From: VFKE01 sp043758025
Lineage (GTDB): Bacteria; Verrucomicrobiota; Verrucomicrobiia; Verrucomicrobiales; Verrucomicrobiaceae
Direction of reading: 5' to 3'
Assembly: GCA_043758025.1 (NCBI GenBank)
Contig: JAYVOH010000284.1
Span: forward strand, 1-47,898
Length of the DNA: 47,898 nucleotides
The notes under the pieces are model-generated. The model ran no database searches and had not been told where the DNA came from. It was given only the letters and a program-made list of their open reading frames with translations. Numbering within the stretch: the first letter of the stretch is position 1; each line of letters starts with the position of its first letter. Shown here one piece after another: positions 26,983-35,621 of this stretch. The position numbers and the translations under genes are program-made.

Positions 26983-27050
26983 GTAGTGACGGCATCCTGC
27001 CGTCATCAAAAAAGCTATGACGGCAAGATGCCGTCACTGCGACCGGCTAC
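26983..27050 (+). repeat. GTAG...CTAC double REP (BIME-like), intergenic
   Basis: GTAG (26983) is followed by TGACGGCA-TCC-TGCCGTCA (26987-27005), a short A-rich spacer, then TGACGGCA-AGA-TGCCGTCA (27018-27036) and CTAC (27047-27050). The two hairpins are near-inverted copies. It lies between the convergent ends of the protease fusion and rpsA, beside the rpsA terminator. The first unit matches the one at 565. Confidence 0.85.
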
Positions 27051-27053
27051 TAC

Positions 27054-27085
27054 AAAAAAGGAGGAACTCCTCGCGGAGTCCCTCC
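27054..27085 (-). terminator. rpsA rho-independent terminator
   Basis: On the minus strand GGAGGGACTCC, a 4-nt loop and GGAGTTCCTCC (27060-27085) are followed by six T (27054-27059). It sits about 32 nt past the rpsA stop, after a smaller TTCCGG/CCGGAA hairpin. Confidence 0.85.
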
Positions 27086-27117
27086 CATGATTTCCGGTTG
27101 CTGCCGGAAGATGATGT

Positions 27118-28797
27118 TTAGCTGCCCTGGCCGGGACGGTAGTCTTCGGAGGCGAACTTGAAGGCCTGTTCGAGGCCCACGAGGTCGGTCGTGGGGCGCA
27201 GTGCGTCGAAGGCCTGGCTCTCTTTCTTGAGCGCGGTTTCGTCGTAGTTGACTGCCTTGATGGAGAGGCCGACGCGACGTTCGACTTTGTCCACCTTGAT
27301 GACGCGGGCTTCGATCTCGTCGCCGACGTTGAGCTTGTCCTTGACCTTGGCGATGTGATCTTCGCTGATCTGGCTGATGTGGATGAGGCCGTCGATGTCG
27401 TCGGCAAGTTCCACGAAAGCACCGAAGCTGGCGATCTTCGCGACGCGGCCTTTGACGAGGTCGCCCACTTTGAAGCGTTCGTCGATCTGACTCCAGGGAT
27501 CGCCATCGAGCTGTTTGACGCCAAGGCTGATACGCTGATTGGTCTTGTCGATTTCCAGGATGGTGGCTTCCACTTCCTGTCCCTTTTTGAGGATTTCGGA
27601 GGGGTGGTTGATCTTGCGTGTCCAACTGAGGTCGGAGACGTGGATCATGCCGTCGATGCCTTCTTCCAGTTCCACAAACGCGCCGTAAGCGGTGAGGTTG
27701 CGAACCTTGCCGGTGATCTTGGCACCGATCGGGAAGCGGTCGTCGATGTTGTCCCAAGGATTGATGTCCAGCTGACGGACGCCGAGGGAGATTTTGCGCT
27801 CCTCCTTGTTGATGCCGAGGACGGAGGCTTCGAGCTTCTGGCCCACGGTGAGCACATCGGACGGACGCGCGATGCGCTTGGTCCAGGAAAGCTCGGAGAC
27901 GTGGATGAGGCCTTCGACTCCTTCTTCGATCTCCACGAACGCGCCGTAGGCGACGAGTTTGGTGACGGTGCCGTGCACTTTGGTGCCGATGGGGTAACGG
28001 CCTTCGATGTTGTCCCATGGATTGGACTGCATCTGTTTGAGGCCGAGGCTGACGCGCTCTTTCTCGCGGTTTACTTCGAGAATCTGGACGTTGAGCTTCT
28101 GGCCGATGCTGACGAGTTCGGTAGGATGGTTCAAGCGGCCCCAGGACATGTCCGTGATGTGGAGCAGTCCGTCCATGCCGTTGAGATCCACGAACACACC
28201 GAAGTCGGTGATGTTCTTGACGATGCCTTCGACCTTGTCGCCGGGCTTGACGCCGTCGAGGAACTTCATGCGCTGTTCGGCGCGCTCGGCCTCGATGACT
28301 TCGCGGCGCGAGAGGACGACGTTCTTGCGGTCGTCATTGACCTTGACGATCTTGAATTCGTAAACCTTGCCAACGTATTCGTTGAGGTCCTTCGGCGGGA
28401 TGATGTCGATCTGCGAGCCGGGCAGGAAAGCCTCGACGCCGACATTGACCATGAGGCCGCCTTTGACGACGCTCTTGACCTTGCCTTTGACGAGTCCGCC
28501 ATCGAGGAATACGCGATAAATCTTGTCCCAGTTCTGCTTGTGGGCGGCCTTCTCCTTGGAGAGCACGACCATGCCTTCATCGTTTTCGAGCTTCTCCAGA
28601 AGCACTTCAATCTCGTCGCCGACCTGGATGTCTTCGTCTTCGAACTCAGATGTGGCAATGGCGCCTTCGGATTTGTAGCCGATGTCCACAAGGACGACCT
28701 GTGGTTTGATTTCAAGGATCCGTCCTTTGACAATGGATCCTTCGTTGTAAATGCGGAAGGATCCTGCGATCAACTCCGCGAGCGTAGGTTCGCTCAT
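27118..28797 (-). CDS. rpsA: Ribosomal protein S1
   Basis: 559 residues with six S1 RNA-binding domains (repeats of G..V.G.V......GAFV.L..G..GL.H.S.LSW), as in typical bacterial S1. It starts MSEPTLAELIAGSF at 28797; the open frame extends 46 residues further without a signature. Its own leader is A-rich and lacks a Shine-Dalgarno sequence (CCAAAAAAACATT before ATG), fitting S1-dependent initiation, which seems general in this genome. The opposite strand carries a long spurious open frame. Confidence 0.95.
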   Translation of the reverse strand: MSEPTLAELIAGSFRIYNEGSIVKGRILEIKPQVVLVDIGYKSEGAIATSEFEDEDIQVGDEIEVLLEKLENDEGMVVLSKEKAAHKQNWDKIYRVFLDGGLVKGKVKSVVKGGLMVNVGVEAFLPGSQIDIIPPKDLNEYVGKVYEFKIVKVNDDRKNVVLSRREVIEAERAEQRMKFLDGVKPGDKVEGIVKNITDFGVFVDLNGMDGLLHITDMSWGRLNHPTELVSIGQKLNVQILEVNREKERVSLGLKQMQSNPWDNIEGRYPIGTKVHGTVTKLVAYGAFVEIEEGVEGLIHVSELSWTKRIARPSDVLTVGQKLEASVLGINKEERKISLGVRQLDINPWDNIDDRFPIGAKITGKVRNLTAYGAFVELEEGIDGMIHVSDLSWTRKINHPSEILKKGQEVEATILEIDKTNQRISLGVKQLDGDPWSQIDERFKVGDLVKGRVAKIASFGAFVELADDIDGLIHISQISEDHIAKVKDKLNVGDEIEARVIKVDKVERRVGLSIKAVNYDETALKKESQAFDALRPTTDLVGLEQAFKFASEDYRPGQGS

Positions 28798-29021
28798 AAT
28801 GTTTTTTTGGTTGTTGGGGTTGCACTGAACGCCGCGCTTGGCGACGTGACCATCCTGCCTGTGACCCGCTGGACGTGAAGTTGAAGGCCGGAATGAAGCG
28901 GGCGGGGATAATCGGGGAGAACGCCGGGAAGGCAACGTATTTTTTGTGAGATTCGGCCTGAGCAGAAAACTGGAGCCTAATCACTTGGCCTGACAGCCAC
29001 ACTGGGTTACTTGGCATCCGC

Positions 29022-30179
29022 ATGAATCCACTGCCCCGTTCAGTTGTTGAACTTACTCAGGCCCTCGTCCGCATCCCCTCGGTAAATCCCGAAGGCGAGA
29101 CCGGCACTGAGCACACGGGAGAGGCGGCGTGTGCAGCGTTCGTCGGTGAGTTTTTGCAAAGCTGCGGCGCGGAAGTTATTCTCGAAGAAGTGTTGCCGGA
29201 TCGGCCAAATGTCATCGGACGCTTTCCCACGCAGCCCTCGCCAGATGGCAAGCCGAAGCCGTGCATCGTATTTGGTCCGCATCTGGACACGGTGGGCGTC
29301 GGCGGGATGACGATTGACCCCTTCGGCGCGGAGCTGCGCGATGGAAAAATATTTGGACGGGGCGCGTGCGACACCAAAGGCCCGATGGCCGCGATGCTCT
29401 GGGCCTTGTGGGAACTGCGCGACGAAATTCCAACGCTGCCGGTGGAGGTTCACTTCGCGGGCCTCATGTCTGAGGAAACCGCGCAGCACGGCTCGCGTCA
29501 CTTTGCGAAACATCACGGCGCGGACTACGCCTTTGCCCTCATCGCGGAGCCGACGGACATGAAAACGGTCTTCAAACACAAAGGCTGTCTCTGGGCGGAC
29601 ATCGAGACCTTTGGTATCGCCGTGCATGGATCGCGCCCGGAACTCGGCGAGAACGCGATTATCAAAATGGCCCGGCTCATCAAGGCGCTCGACGGCGACT
29701 TTCGCGTGCAGCTTTCCGATGCGGGCGATGACGAATGGCTGGGCCGCACTACCATCAGTCTCGGCATGATCCAGGGCGGCACGCGTCCGAACATCACGGC
29801 CGATCACTGCCGCCTTACCGTGGACATCCGCTTCAATCCCACCGTCGCCGCGCAAGGCGGGCCGCTGGGGTTGCTGCGCGAATTTGTGCAACAACACGAT
29901 GCCACTGCGAAGGTCTCGCCACTTGGAGCCACCTCGCCATGTCTGGACACGTCTGCGGCAGATCCATTTGTGCAAAAGCTCGTCGCCGCCGGTGCCGCGC
30001 TCACCGGCGCGCCGTGGTTCTGCGATGCGGCCTTTCTCTCGGAGATCGGCGGTGTGCCCGCAGTCGCCATCGGCCCGGGCAGCATTGCGCAAGCGCACAC
30101 CAAGGATGAATGGATCGAGGTCGCGGAGCTGGAACGCGGCGCGGAGTTTTGGGTGAAGTGGCTTCAGGGTTTATCGTAA
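29022..30179 (+). CDS. M20 family peptidase/deacylase (ArgE/DapE-like)
   Basis: 385 residues. Metal-site motifs of the M20 family are present: GPHLDTVG, GRGACDTKGPMAAML, MSEETAQHGSRH and IAEPTDMKTVFKHKG. The dimerisation domain (RIDG-type segment TTISLGMIQGGTRPNI) is intact. Acetylornithine deacetylase and succinyl-diaminopimelate desuccinylase share these features, and the sequence alone does not decide. The gene overlaps the 3' end of folP (opposite strand) by 9 nt. Confidence 0.85.
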   Translation: MNPLPRSVVELTQALVRIPSVNPEGETGTEHTGEAACAAFVGEFLQSCGAEVILEEVLPDRPNVIGRFPTQPSPDGKPKPCIVFGPHLDTVGVGGMTIDPFGAELRDGKIFGRGACDTKGPMAAMLWALWELRDEIPTLPVEVHFAGLMSEETAQHGSRHFAKHHGADYAFALIAEPTDMKTVFKHKGCLWADIETFGIAVHGSRPELGENAIIKMARLIKALDGDFRVQLSDAGDDEWLGRTTISLGMIQGGTRPNITADHCRLTVDIRFNPTVAAQGGPLGLLREFVQQHDATAKVSPLGATSPCLDTSAADPFVQKLVAAGAALTGAPWFCDAAFLSEIGGVPAVAIGPGSIAQAHTKDEWIEVAELERGAEFWVKWLQGLS

Positions 30180-31058
30180 CGGGATCCCGTCGCCACATTC
30201 GCTTCCTTGCAGGCCCCAAAGCACCCGCACCGCCTGCGCGGCGGCTTCGACATGATGCACCCGGAAGATGCGCGCGCCTCGTCTCATTCCGGCAGCGATG
30301 CAAGCCAGCGTTCCGGCATCGCGCTCCAGTGGATTTTTCAATCCGAGCACCTCACCAATCACCGTCTTGCGGGACACAGGCAGCAGAACGGGCCGCCCAA
30401 ATATCTGCAAACGCTCAAGCTCACGATAGATGCATAAATTGTCGTCGCGCTGCTTGGCGAAATCGATGCCGGGATCGAGGATGATCTGTTCCTCAGGCAA
30501 TCCAGCGTTGCGGGCCAACGAGATTTTTTTCTCAAAGAAAATATCGAGCGCGCGCATGATGTCGTCGTAGCCGATGTGCGTGTGGGGCACCTTGGGCTGG
30601 CCGATGCTGTGCATGATGAGCAAGGCGGCGCCGTGTTCCGCGCAGAGTTCCGCGTTGCGTGCGTCGGGCAATGCAGAGAGGTCGTTGATGATGTCGCCGC
30701 CGATGGGCAGAATGCGGGCGATGACTTCGCTGCGCCAGGTATTGATGGAAAGGAGGGGCGCGGAAGGATGAGGGATGAAGGATGAAGGATGAAGAAGCTC
30801 CGCCCATCGCTCAACAAAAGGGGTGAGGCGGCGGACTTCTTCGTCGATGCTGATGGGGCCGCGATTGGTGCGCGCGCTTTCCGCGCCGATGTCGATGATG
30901 TCAGCGCCGTCGCGCAGCATTTGTTTCGCCTGGGCAAGCGCGGCGTCGGGGTTAAGTGTGCCGTCGTTGCAGAAAGAATCGTCGTTGATATTGACGATGC
31001 CCATGACCAGCGGGCGGCGGGGGAAGGTGAGTCGATGCTGGCGGGCTTGGAGCTGCAT
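30171..31058 (-). CDS. folP: Dihydropteroate synthase with microsatellite-derived insertion
   Basis: 295 residues. FolP condenses p-aminobenzoate with the dihydropterin pyrophosphate in folate synthesis. The first motif is MGIVNINDDSFCNDG (usually NVTPDSF), followed by DIIDIGAESAR, DIINDLSAL and SRKTVIGEVLG. Between the second and third motifs is an extra HPSSFIPHPSA, encoded by four heptanucleotide units at 30767-30794; flanking LSINTW continues the fold. It starts 3 nt after hisK ends. The altered first motif leaves some doubt about substrate detail, but not the family. Confidence 0.9.
   Translation of the reverse strand: MQLQARQHRLTFPRRPLVMGIVNINDDSFCNDGTLNPDAALAQAKQMLRDGADIIDIGAESARTNRGPISIDEEVRRLTPFVERWAELLHPSSFIPHPSAPLLSINTWRSEVIARILPIGGDIINDLSALPDARNAELCAEHGAALLIMHSIGQPKVPHTHIGYDDIMRALDIFFEKKISLARNAGLPEEQIILDPGIDFAKQRDDNLCIYRELERLQIFGRPVLLPVSRKTVIGEVLGLKNPLERDAGTLACIAAGMRRGARIFRVHHVEAAAQAVRVLWGLQGSECGDGIPLR
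30767..30794. repeat. Heptanucleotide microsatellite (GATGARG)x4 inside folP
   Basis: Four units, one GATGAGG and three GATGAAG, on the plus strand (CTTCATC on the coding strand). Gain or loss of one unit shifts the folP frame; gain or loss of three keeps it. It is the same period and similar purine/pyrimidine bias as the CTTCTAT array at 22646. Confidence 0.9.
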
Positions 31059-31061
31059 GAT

Positions 31062-31853
31062 TCACAGAGGAATGCTGCGGCGCTGGCGCTTTTCGAAGCA
31101 GAGCGTCTCCGTGTAGCCGGCTTCTTTTGCCATTGTGATGGCCTTGTCGAAATCTGCGCCGACTTCATTCGGCGCGTGCGCGTCAGAGTTGATGAGGAGC
31201 GGAATGTTCGCACTGCGGGCGAGTTCGAGAAACTGTCGGGCGGGATACATTTCCCGCACATCTTTACGCAGGCCGGCAGTATTGATTTCAAAGGCCGTTC
31301 CGGTATCAGCCAAGGCTTGAATGACGGGATCGTAGAACCGACGCAAGTCGCCTGGGGGGCGATGGCCGAACTTCTTAGGCAAGTCAGGGTGTCCCATGAA
31401 ATCGAAGAGCCGGGAGCGGATGGCCTTTTCGTAGAGATGAAAATAGAGCGTCCATATTTCTTCCACGCTGCCCTCGTTGAAACGGGAAAGATACTTGGGA
31501 TCGTCCACTGCCCAGTCGCGGGAGAGGTAGTGGACGCTGCCGATGAAAAAGTCGAAGTCCGCTTTGCCGGAGAGTTCTTCGATCCATTTTTCGCCACCCT
31601 CCAGCCAGTCCACTTCCAGCCCGAGGCGGATGGGCAGGGTGGGGAACTCGGCGCGCGCCTCGTCCACCATTTCCAGATAGCGGGGGAACTCATCCCAATC
31701 CATGCGCCAATCGTCAAAATGCTCGCGCATCGGGCTGTGATCGCTCAGGCCCAGTTCAGGCAAACCGAGCCGCTGGGCAGCTGCGGCATACTCGCGGGGG
31801 AGGCCCTCGGCGTGCTTGCAGAGCGGGGTGTGGGTGTGGTAGTCGGGAGGCAC
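31062..31853 (-). CDS. hisK: Histidinol-phosphatase, PHP family
   Basis: 263 residues. The PHP metal-binding motifs are DYHTHTPLCKHAEG at the N-terminus, SDHSPM, GLEVDWLEG, FIGSVHYL, GHPDLPKK and NSDAHAPNEVG, as in HisK-type histidinol phosphatases (histidine pathway). Length is typical. It is first of a two-gene unit with folP (3-nt gap). Other his genes are not in the window. Confidence 0.88.
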   Translation of the reverse strand: MPPDYHTHTPLCKHAEGLPREYAAAAQRLGLPELGLSDHSPMREHFDDWRMDWDEFPRYLEMVDEARAEFPTLPIRLGLEVDWLEGGEKWIEELSGKADFDFFIGSVHYLSRDWAVDDPKYLSRFNEGSVEEIWTLYFHLYEKAIRSRLFDFMGHPDLPKKFGHRPPGDLRRFYDPVIQALADTGTAFEINTAGLRKDVREMYPARQFLELARSANIPLLINSDAHAPNEVGADFDKAITMAKEAGYTETLCFEKRQRRSIPL

Positions 31854-31913
31854 GGGGAAAATAATTTAAAAAAATCTTGATGAACCTGCACGGTTTCGGC
31901 TATTCTCACCCCC

Positions 31914-32684
31914 ATGAATCTGAAATTCACCTTGTTTTTTGCGGCATTGTTTGCCCTGCCACTCTCCGGCTATGCTCTTACCGGGGGTCCATTTGACAAC
32001 AATGATTACTCGGCGGGACTGGATAACGCGGGCATCTATCAAACCGCCATCAGGTTCAAAAATGGCTCTGGATTTTCCCAGTGGGGAAACAATGTTTCAC
32101 TCAGTCAGCCTACAGTATCGGCGGCCACACCCTCTGCCAAAGGCTCTTATTTGAATCGTTCCGTCATCTATTGCAATGGCCTCACTTATTTCGGCATGGC
32201 AACCGGCATGGTCGATCATACGGCCAATACAGTCATGGGTTATACCAACGGATCCACGAATGAAACTGCGGCCAGTGGGACTGCCAACCAAGTGGTAACA
32301 AACTCGACACCCGGCACCGCCAACACCCAGTGGAAAGCGCACATTAACTGCACCGCACCGCAGCTTCGCTACTCCGGCAAAGGGGAGATTACGATTCTTT
32401 CAGCCACTCCAGCCAATGCCACGCCCGTATCCAAACTTGTGCAGACGGCGCTGGCAGCTGCTCTCGCTGACATCAATGCGGGACCCTTGTCTGTAGATCC
32501 GAACGCCGGCCCTACTGAGACCACTCAGCAGATGATCAGCTTCCAGCAAAAGCTGCTCAGAGCACAATTGCAGGCCGTCAAAGCTTTCACAACCGGCCTG
32601 TCAGACACCAGTTCAGGTGACAACGGCTTCGCCGGGCCTATAACCGTTTACGGTGCCCGGATATTCTTTATCGGCGCACGGTAA
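31914..32684 (+). CDS. Exported protein of unknown function
   Basis: 256 residues with a signal peptide (MNLKFTLFFAALFALPLSGYA). The mature part is rich in Gly, Asn, Thr and Ser (GGPFDNNDYSAGLDNAGIY, GNNVSLSQPTVSA), as in secreted or surface proteins; the C-terminal third is more helical. Not recognised. A candidate promoter, TTGATG (31877-31882), 18 bp, TATTCT (31901-31906), would start transcription near the ATG at 31914, giving a leaderless or nearly leaderless mRNA. This is a weak inference. Confidence 0.6.
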   Translation: MNLKFTLFFAALFALPLSGYALTGGPFDNNDYSAGLDNAGIYQTAIRFKNGSGFSQWGNNVSLSQPTVSAATPSAKGSYLNRSVIYCNGLTYFGMATGMVDHTANTVMGYTNGSTNETAASGTANQVVTNSTPGTANTQWKAHINCTAPQLRYSGKGEITILSATPANATPVSKLVQTALAAALADINAGPLSVDPNAGPTETTQQMISFQQKLLRAQLQAVKAFTTGLSDTSSGDNGFAGPITVYGARIFFIGAR

Positions 32685-32767
32685 TCAGATTCGCTTATAC
32701 CAGCCCGAACCAGATCAAAAGAAGGGTTTTCTTCCGAGAGGAATGAAACCCTTTTTACTTTCTCCCC

Positions 32768-33280
32768 ATGCGACCGTCCAAAGGATTCACATTGATTGAG
32801 CTTTTGCTGGTGGTCAGCATCACGGCCTTGCTCGCCACCATCAGCTTTCCTTTGTTCGGTGTCCTGCGTCAGAAGGCGGGACTCGCGGGCTGCATCGGCA
32901 ACATGCGACTGATTGGAGTCAGCCTGAATGTTTACCTGCAAGACCACAACATGATCTGGCCTCAAGAACCGCCGGAAGGATTTCAAGATGAGACGGACAT
33001 GTGGCGGTGGTGGGAGCATACCATGACCGAATACGGGGTGGCCCGGAAGCACTGGGTATGTCCCTCGGATGCTGCGGCCAACAATGATACCAACCTCGGG
33101 AGCAACACCTTTCACGGCTCCTATCTGCCCACCCCTTTCGATGAATATCCGAACACCGCCTTCCGCTGGAAGCAGCCCTGGCTCATCGAGCGGGCAGGCT
33201 TCCACGGCGGTTCCCGCGGTCCCAACATGCTCATGCCGGATGGCAGCGTGTCCGAGGGAGTTTCCATGTCTTCCCAGTAG
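32768..33280 (+). CDS. Pseudopilin with prepilin-type N-terminal methylation domain
   Basis: 170 residues. The N-terminus KGFTLIELLLVVSITALLAT is a type IV prepilin/pseudopilin signal: cleavage after Gly6, Phe7 methylated, Glu11 at the +5 position, then a single hydrophobic helix. The C-terminal part with CPSDAAANNDTN and PNMLMPDGSVS resembles the H-X9-DG type tails widespread in planctomycete and verrucomicrobial secreted proteins. No secretion-system genes are adjacent. It probably functions as a minor pilin or an anchored secreted protein. Confidence 0.82.
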   Translation: MRPSKGFTLIELLLVVSITALLATISFPLFGVLRQKAGLAGCIGNMRLIGVSLNVYLQDHNMIWPQEPPEGFQDETDMWRWWEHTMTEYGVARKHWVCPSDAAANNDTNLGSNTFHGSYLPTPFDEYPNTAFRWKQPWLIERAGFHGGSRGPNMLMPDGSVSEGVSMSSQ

Positions 33281-33392
33281 ATAGGCGGCAGGCAGGACGG
33301 AGGACGACAGGGATAAATTGAATCTGTTGCCTGTTGCCCGGTGCCGCTTCCCTTCATAAAGTTACTGCTTCACCCTCGCCGTTGACTTCATT

Positions 33393-34919
33393 ATGACCAC
33401 CGCCATCACGCCCACCCGCAGCATCGACTTCCCTGAATGGTATCAGCAAGTTGTCCGCGCCGCCGATCTCGCAGAAAATTCCGAAGTGCGCGGCTGCATG
33501 GTCATCAAACCCTGGGGCTACGGTTTGTGGGAGAACATCCAGCGCACATTGGATACGAAATTCAAAGAGACCGGCCACCAAAACGCTTATTTCCCGCTGC
33601 TCATCCCGTTGAGCTATCTGGAAAAGGAAGCGCAGCACGCGGAGGGTTTCGCCACCGAATGCGCGGTGGTCACCCATCACCGGCTGGAAGCGGAGAAGCA
33701 GCCGGACGGCACCACCAAACTCATTCCCACGGGCAAGCTGACCGAACCTTTTGTAATCCGGCCCACCAGCGAGACCATCATTGGCGCTGCCTTTGCCCGA
33801 TGGGTTGAGAGCTATCGCGACCTGCCCTTGCTCATCAACCAATGGTGCAATGTCATGCGCTGGGAGATGCGCCCCCGCCTTTTCCTTCGCACCGCCGAGT
33901 TCCTCTGGCAGGAAGGACACACGGCGCACGAGACTTCAGACGAGGCCATGATTGAGGCGCGGCAGATGCACAAGGTCTATGAACATTTTCTCTGGAACCA
34001 TCTCGCCATCCCCGCCATCCCCGGCGAGAAGACTGCGCGCGAGCGTTTCCCCGGCGCGCTGAACACCTTCACGGTCGAGGCCATGGTGCAGGATCGCAAG
34101 GCCATCCAGGCCGGCACTTCGCATTTCCTCGGACAAAATTTTGCCAAGGCCGCGAACATTGAATTCCTCGGGCGCGACAATCAGCGGCATCTGGCCTGGA
34201 CCACCAGCTGGGGCGTCAGCACCCGCCTCATCGGCACTCTGATCATGGCACACGCGGACGACGACGGTGCGGTGCTTCCTCCTCGCATCGCCCCCATGCA
34301 GATCGTCATCCTGCCAGTCACCCCGAAGCCTGATACCCGGGACGCCGTGATTGATGCCTGCGAAGCACTGGCCAAAACTTTGCGCACCCATGCTTATCAC
34401 GACGGCCCGATTCGCGTCCATGTGGACAAGCGCGACATCCCCGGCGGCCAGCGCAACTGGGAGTGGATCAAAAAAGGCGTGCCCCTGCGGGTAGAACTTG
34501 GCCCGCGTGACATTGAGAAACGCAGCGTGGCCGTCGCCCGCCGTGACCGTTCACCCAAAGACAAAGAATTCATCCCCAAGGAACAGTTTCTCCGCGATGT
34601 TGCCGACATCCTCGAGGACATCCAGAACCAGCTACTGGCCCGCGCTCTCGCCTTGCGTGATGAGAACATGAAACGCCTCGAGACTGATGCTGAGTTCCGC
34701 GCATTTTTCACTCCGGAGAACGAGGACAAGCCGGAAATCCATGGGGGCTTTGCCCTCATGCACTGGGCTGGCAGCAGTGAGGACGAGGAACGTTTGCAGA
34801 AAGAACTTAAGGTAACTATCCGATGCATTCCGGACGGCGATGCCTATGCGGAGCAGGGAGTGTGTTTCCTCACCGGCAAACCAAGTGCGCGCCGTGTGAT
34901 CTTCGCCAAGAGCTATTGA
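33393..34919 (+). CDS. proS: Prolyl-tRNA synthetase, archaeal/eukaryotic type
   Basis: 508 residues. It lacks the bacterial insertion domain and begins RSIDFPEWYQQVVRAADLAE, characteristic of the short (type 3) ProRS. Class II motifs: GYGLWENIQRTLD (motif 1 region), RPTSE, RWEMRPRLFLRTAEFLWQEGHTAH (motif 2, positions near 150-173) and GVSTRLIGTLIMAH (motif 3). It should charge tRNA-Pro. It ends with two strong hairpins. The ATG at 33393 has no Shine-Dalgarno sequence. Confidence 0.93.
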   Translation: MTTAITPTRSIDFPEWYQQVVRAADLAENSEVRGCMVIKPWGYGLWENIQRTLDTKFKETGHQNAYFPLLIPLSYLEKEAQHAEGFATECAVVTHHRLEAEKQPDGTTKLIPTGKLTEPFVIRPTSETIIGAAFARWVESYRDLPLLINQWCNVMRWEMRPRLFLRTAEFLWQEGHTAHETSDEAMIEARQMHKVYEHFLWNHLAIPAIPGEKTARERFPGALNTFTVEAMVQDRKAIQAGTSHFLGQNFAKAANIEFLGRDNQRHLAWTTSWGVSTRLIGTLIMAHADDDGAVLPPRIAPMQIVILPVTPKPDTRDAVIDACEALAKTLRTHAYHDGPIRVHVDKRDIPGGQRNWEWIKKGVPLRVELGPRDIEKRSVAVARRDRSPKDKEFIPKEQFLRDVADILEDIQNQLLARALALRDENMKRLETDAEFRAFFTPENEDKPEIHGGFALMHWAGSSEDEERLQKELKVTIRCIPDGDAYAEQGVCFLTGKPSARRVIFAKSY

Positions 34920-34968
34920 CGCCGGCTCCGTAATATTGTGGAGGAGCTTCCCCTCATCTCCAAACGAG

Positions 34969-35043
34969 AGCGGGGCTGGGCGCCCGCCCAACCCCGCTAT
35001 ATCGCACGCTTCCTCACTCCGACGCTTTCGTCGGAAGTTTTTT
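34969..35043 (+). terminator. Tandem proS terminators
   Basis: A 14-bp GC-rich stem (34969-34982 with 34985-34998, one G-U pair) is followed 20 bases later by TCCGACG-CTTT-CGTCGGA (35018-35035) and six T (35038-35043). The second is a textbook rho-independent terminator for proS, 10 bases from the convergent glnB stop. Confidence 0.85.
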
Positions 35044-35052
35044 GTGATCAGC

Positions 35053-35400
35053 TTAGCTACCCGAAATCGCGTCGTGGCCTTTTTCGCCGGTGCGAATGCG
35101 GATGGCTTCTGACACTTCGCTGACAAAGACTTTGCCGTCACCGATCTTGCCGGTGTTGGCGGCTTTTACGATGGCCGCGACCACGCCGTCCGCACGGTCA
35201 GATTCGACCACGACTTCGAGTTTGACCTTGGGGAGAAAGTCCACGGTGTATTCGCTTCCGCGATAGATTTCCGTATGCCCTTTCTGGCGGCCGAAGCCTT
35301 TGACTTCGACCACGGTCATGCCCTGCACACCGACTTCGGCGAGGGCTTCTTTGACGTCCTCCAGTTTAAAGGGCTTGATGATAGCTTCGATTTTTTTCAT
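35053..35400 (-). CDS. glnB: Nitrogen regulatory protein PII
   Basis: 115 residues; MKKIEAIIKPFKLEDVKEAL is the PII N-terminus and the T-loop YRGSEYTVDF has the uridylylation Tyr51. The C-terminal signature GKIGDGKVFV is intact. It senses 2-oxoglutarate and ATP/ADP and controls nitrogen assimilation. No amtB or glnA lies next to it. A candidate sigma-54 promoter lies about 80-90 bp upstream. Confidence 0.94.
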   Translation of the reverse strand: MKKIEAIIKPFKLEDVKEALAEVGVQGMTVVEVKGFGRQKGHTEIYRGSEYTVDFLPKVKLEVVVESDRADGVVAAIVKAANTGKIGDGKVFVSEVSEAIRIRTGEKGHDAISGS

Positions 35401-35478
35401 AGGTTGGTTCGGTGTTGGTGAGTGCGCTAGGTTTGTGGTTTGTTGATGAATGCGGCGTTGACCGTGGGGTTAAAACAA

Positions 35479-35493
35479 GCGGGCACCGTGCCA
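35479..35493 (-). promoter_or_regulatory. Candidate sigma-54 promoter for glnB
   Basis: On the minus strand TGGCACGGTGCCCGC has the invariant GG and GC separated by exactly 10 bases, as in the -24/-12 element (TGGCACGN4TTGC), though TT of the -12 box is CC. It lies about 80 bp before glnB, a gene often controlled by sigma-54. Confidence 0.35.
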
Positions 35494-35621
35494 AGGCTGT
35501 ATTTTTTTTTGAAAAAGATCATTCCGAGTCGGGCCAGAGATATTTATCAAGAAGATCGATGAGCGCTTGGCAAGCTCCGCAATCGATGATTTCATGGCAC
35601 AACATTCAACATATTACCACC

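Noticed and set aside
27355..28878. 507-codon open frame on the plus strand opposite rpsA
   Set aside because: It mirrors the codons of the six S1 domains; composition (D/V/H/F-rich repeats) is an antisense artefact of a GC-rich gene.
30789..31880. 363-codon open frame opposite folP and hisK
   Set aside because: Spans two well-recognised genes and their junction; antisense shadow.
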